Shown piece after piece: positions 5,525 through 6,131 of a stretch of 6,131 nt of DNA (positions are counted from its first letter, which is position 1; the number at the start of each line of letters is the position of its first letter). The position numbers and the translations under genes are program-made. Under the pieces are notes generated by a model that saw only the letters and a list, made by a program, of their open reading frames with translations, did no database searches and was not told the DNA's origin. The stretch is from AC-52 sp044870295 (GTDB taxonomy: Bacteria; Actinomycetota; UBA4738), in assembly GCA_044870295.1 (NCBI GenBank), contig JBIOYQ010000221.1:1-6131 (forward strand), read 5' to 3'.

Positions 5525-6131
5525 CCCTCCTTGGCGGTTCGCGGCCGCGCCTGCCTGCGTAGGCGAGGGAAGTCCGTGGGGAGCCCGTCGGACTCCACCT
5601 GGAACAGCGCTTCCGCCTTGGCCAGACCCGGCAGCCGGTGCCGGCCGAGACTCCGGAACCCAACGTGAGACCCCAGCGACCCTTCGGCGGCCTGTTTGGC
5701 ATCTGCTGACACCACGATCTGTCCGCCGTGGGCGGCCCAGCAGATCCGGGCGGCCGTGTGGACCGAGAGTCCGATGTACCCCGTGGGGGTGAGGCTGGGG
5801 CGGCCGCTGTGGATGCCGACGCGGATCCGGCATTCCACGTCGTCCGGCCAGGTGCGATCGCACATGACGAGCTGGATGGCTGCCGCGGCCTCGATGGCGC
5901 CGGCGGCCCGTTCGAAGACCGCGAAGAATTCGTCCGCGTGGGCGTCCACTTCGCGACCGCCGGCCTGCACGACGGCGGCGCGCACCACGCCTCGCACGTC
6001 GTTCAAGAGCTCCGCGTACCGGTCGCCGAGGCGCCTGAGCAACGCCGTCGAGGACTCGATGTCTGTCAGCAGGAACGTGACGAACCCGGTGGGCAACGTC
6101 GCTGCGTCGGTCGACCGGGCCTCGATCTTCC
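5521..6131 (-). CDS. Stand-alone class III cyclase homology domain protein with degenerate catalytic site (5' end beyond window)
   Basis: The protein consists of one class III cyclase homology domain with no visible membrane segment, so a cytosolic location is likely. Numbering from the TTG at 6096: FVTFLLTDIESST (5-17) carries metal-type D12, and DAHADEFF (51-58) carries D55, near the usual 44-residue spacing. The substrate lysine position is D51, the adenine-selecting aspartate position is about G106, and the transition-state asparagine is H113 (GLSVHTAARI); R117 is kept. It may therefore be a weak or altered cyclase, or a binding/regulatory domain. In many actinobacterial relatives this domain is followed by an ATPase or other module; here the protein ends after residue 191. 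TTG 6096 has no ribosome-binding site, and the leucine of LPTG is normally internal in the family. The frame stays open to the right edge, so the true start is probably outside the window. Confidence 0.85.
   Translation of the reverse strand, partial: KIEARSTDAATLPTGFVTFLLTDIESSTALLRRLGDRYAELLNDVRGVVRAAVVQAGGREVDAHADEFFAVFERAAGAIEAAAAIQLVMCDRTWPDDVECRIRVGIHSGRPSLTPTGYIGLSVHTAARICWAAHGGQIVVSADAKQAAEGSLGSHVGFRSLGRHRLPGLAKAEALFQVESDGLPTDFPRLRRQARPRTAKEG

Overview
The window is GC-rich and densely packed, with strongly G/C-ending codons. A probable F420-dependent reductase (Ddn/DUF385 family), two class III nucleotidyl cyclases of types common in actinobacteria, and a KamB-like methyltransferase all point to an actinobacterium (Actinomycetota), probably an environmental lineage. 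This placement is inference from gene content; there is no rRNA or marker gene here. No RNA genes, insertion sequences, CRISPR arrays or attachment sites were seen.

Layout. (1) Bases 1-98 hold the 3' end of an unidentified plus-strand gene, converging on a minus-strand six-helix membrane adenylate cyclase (73-1470) with a complete catalytic set and a plausible sigma70-like promoter. (2) Divergently from it run two plus-strand genes that both resemble aminoglycoside-resistance determinants: an ANT(3'')/AadA-like nucleotidyltransferase (1580-2368) and a KamB/NpmA-type 16S rRNA A1408 methyltransferase homologue (2557-3243). The ribosome-binding site of the methyltransferase lies inside a strong stem-loop (2509-2553). 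(3) A minus-strand pair follows: a secreted bacillopeptidase F-like subtilisin (ATG at 5003, ending at 3549) and, 15 bp downstream of it, a small VOC/glyoxalase-fold protein (3533-3162). (4) A plus-strand F420-dependent nitroreductase-family protein (5114-5524) converges on a stand-alone class III cyclase homology domain (minus strand, 5521 to beyond the right edge) that lacks several catalytic residues.

How it works together. The clearest functional unit is the nucleotidyltransferase-methyltransferase pair: one would modify an aminoglycoside-like drug, the other would protect the ribosome. The second gene looks translationally gated by an RNA hairpin that hides its Shine-Dalgarno sequence, an arrangement known in principle from inducible ribosome-methylase genes. 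All three convergent gene pairs overlap at their 3' ends, leaving no room for ordinary intrinsic terminators between them.
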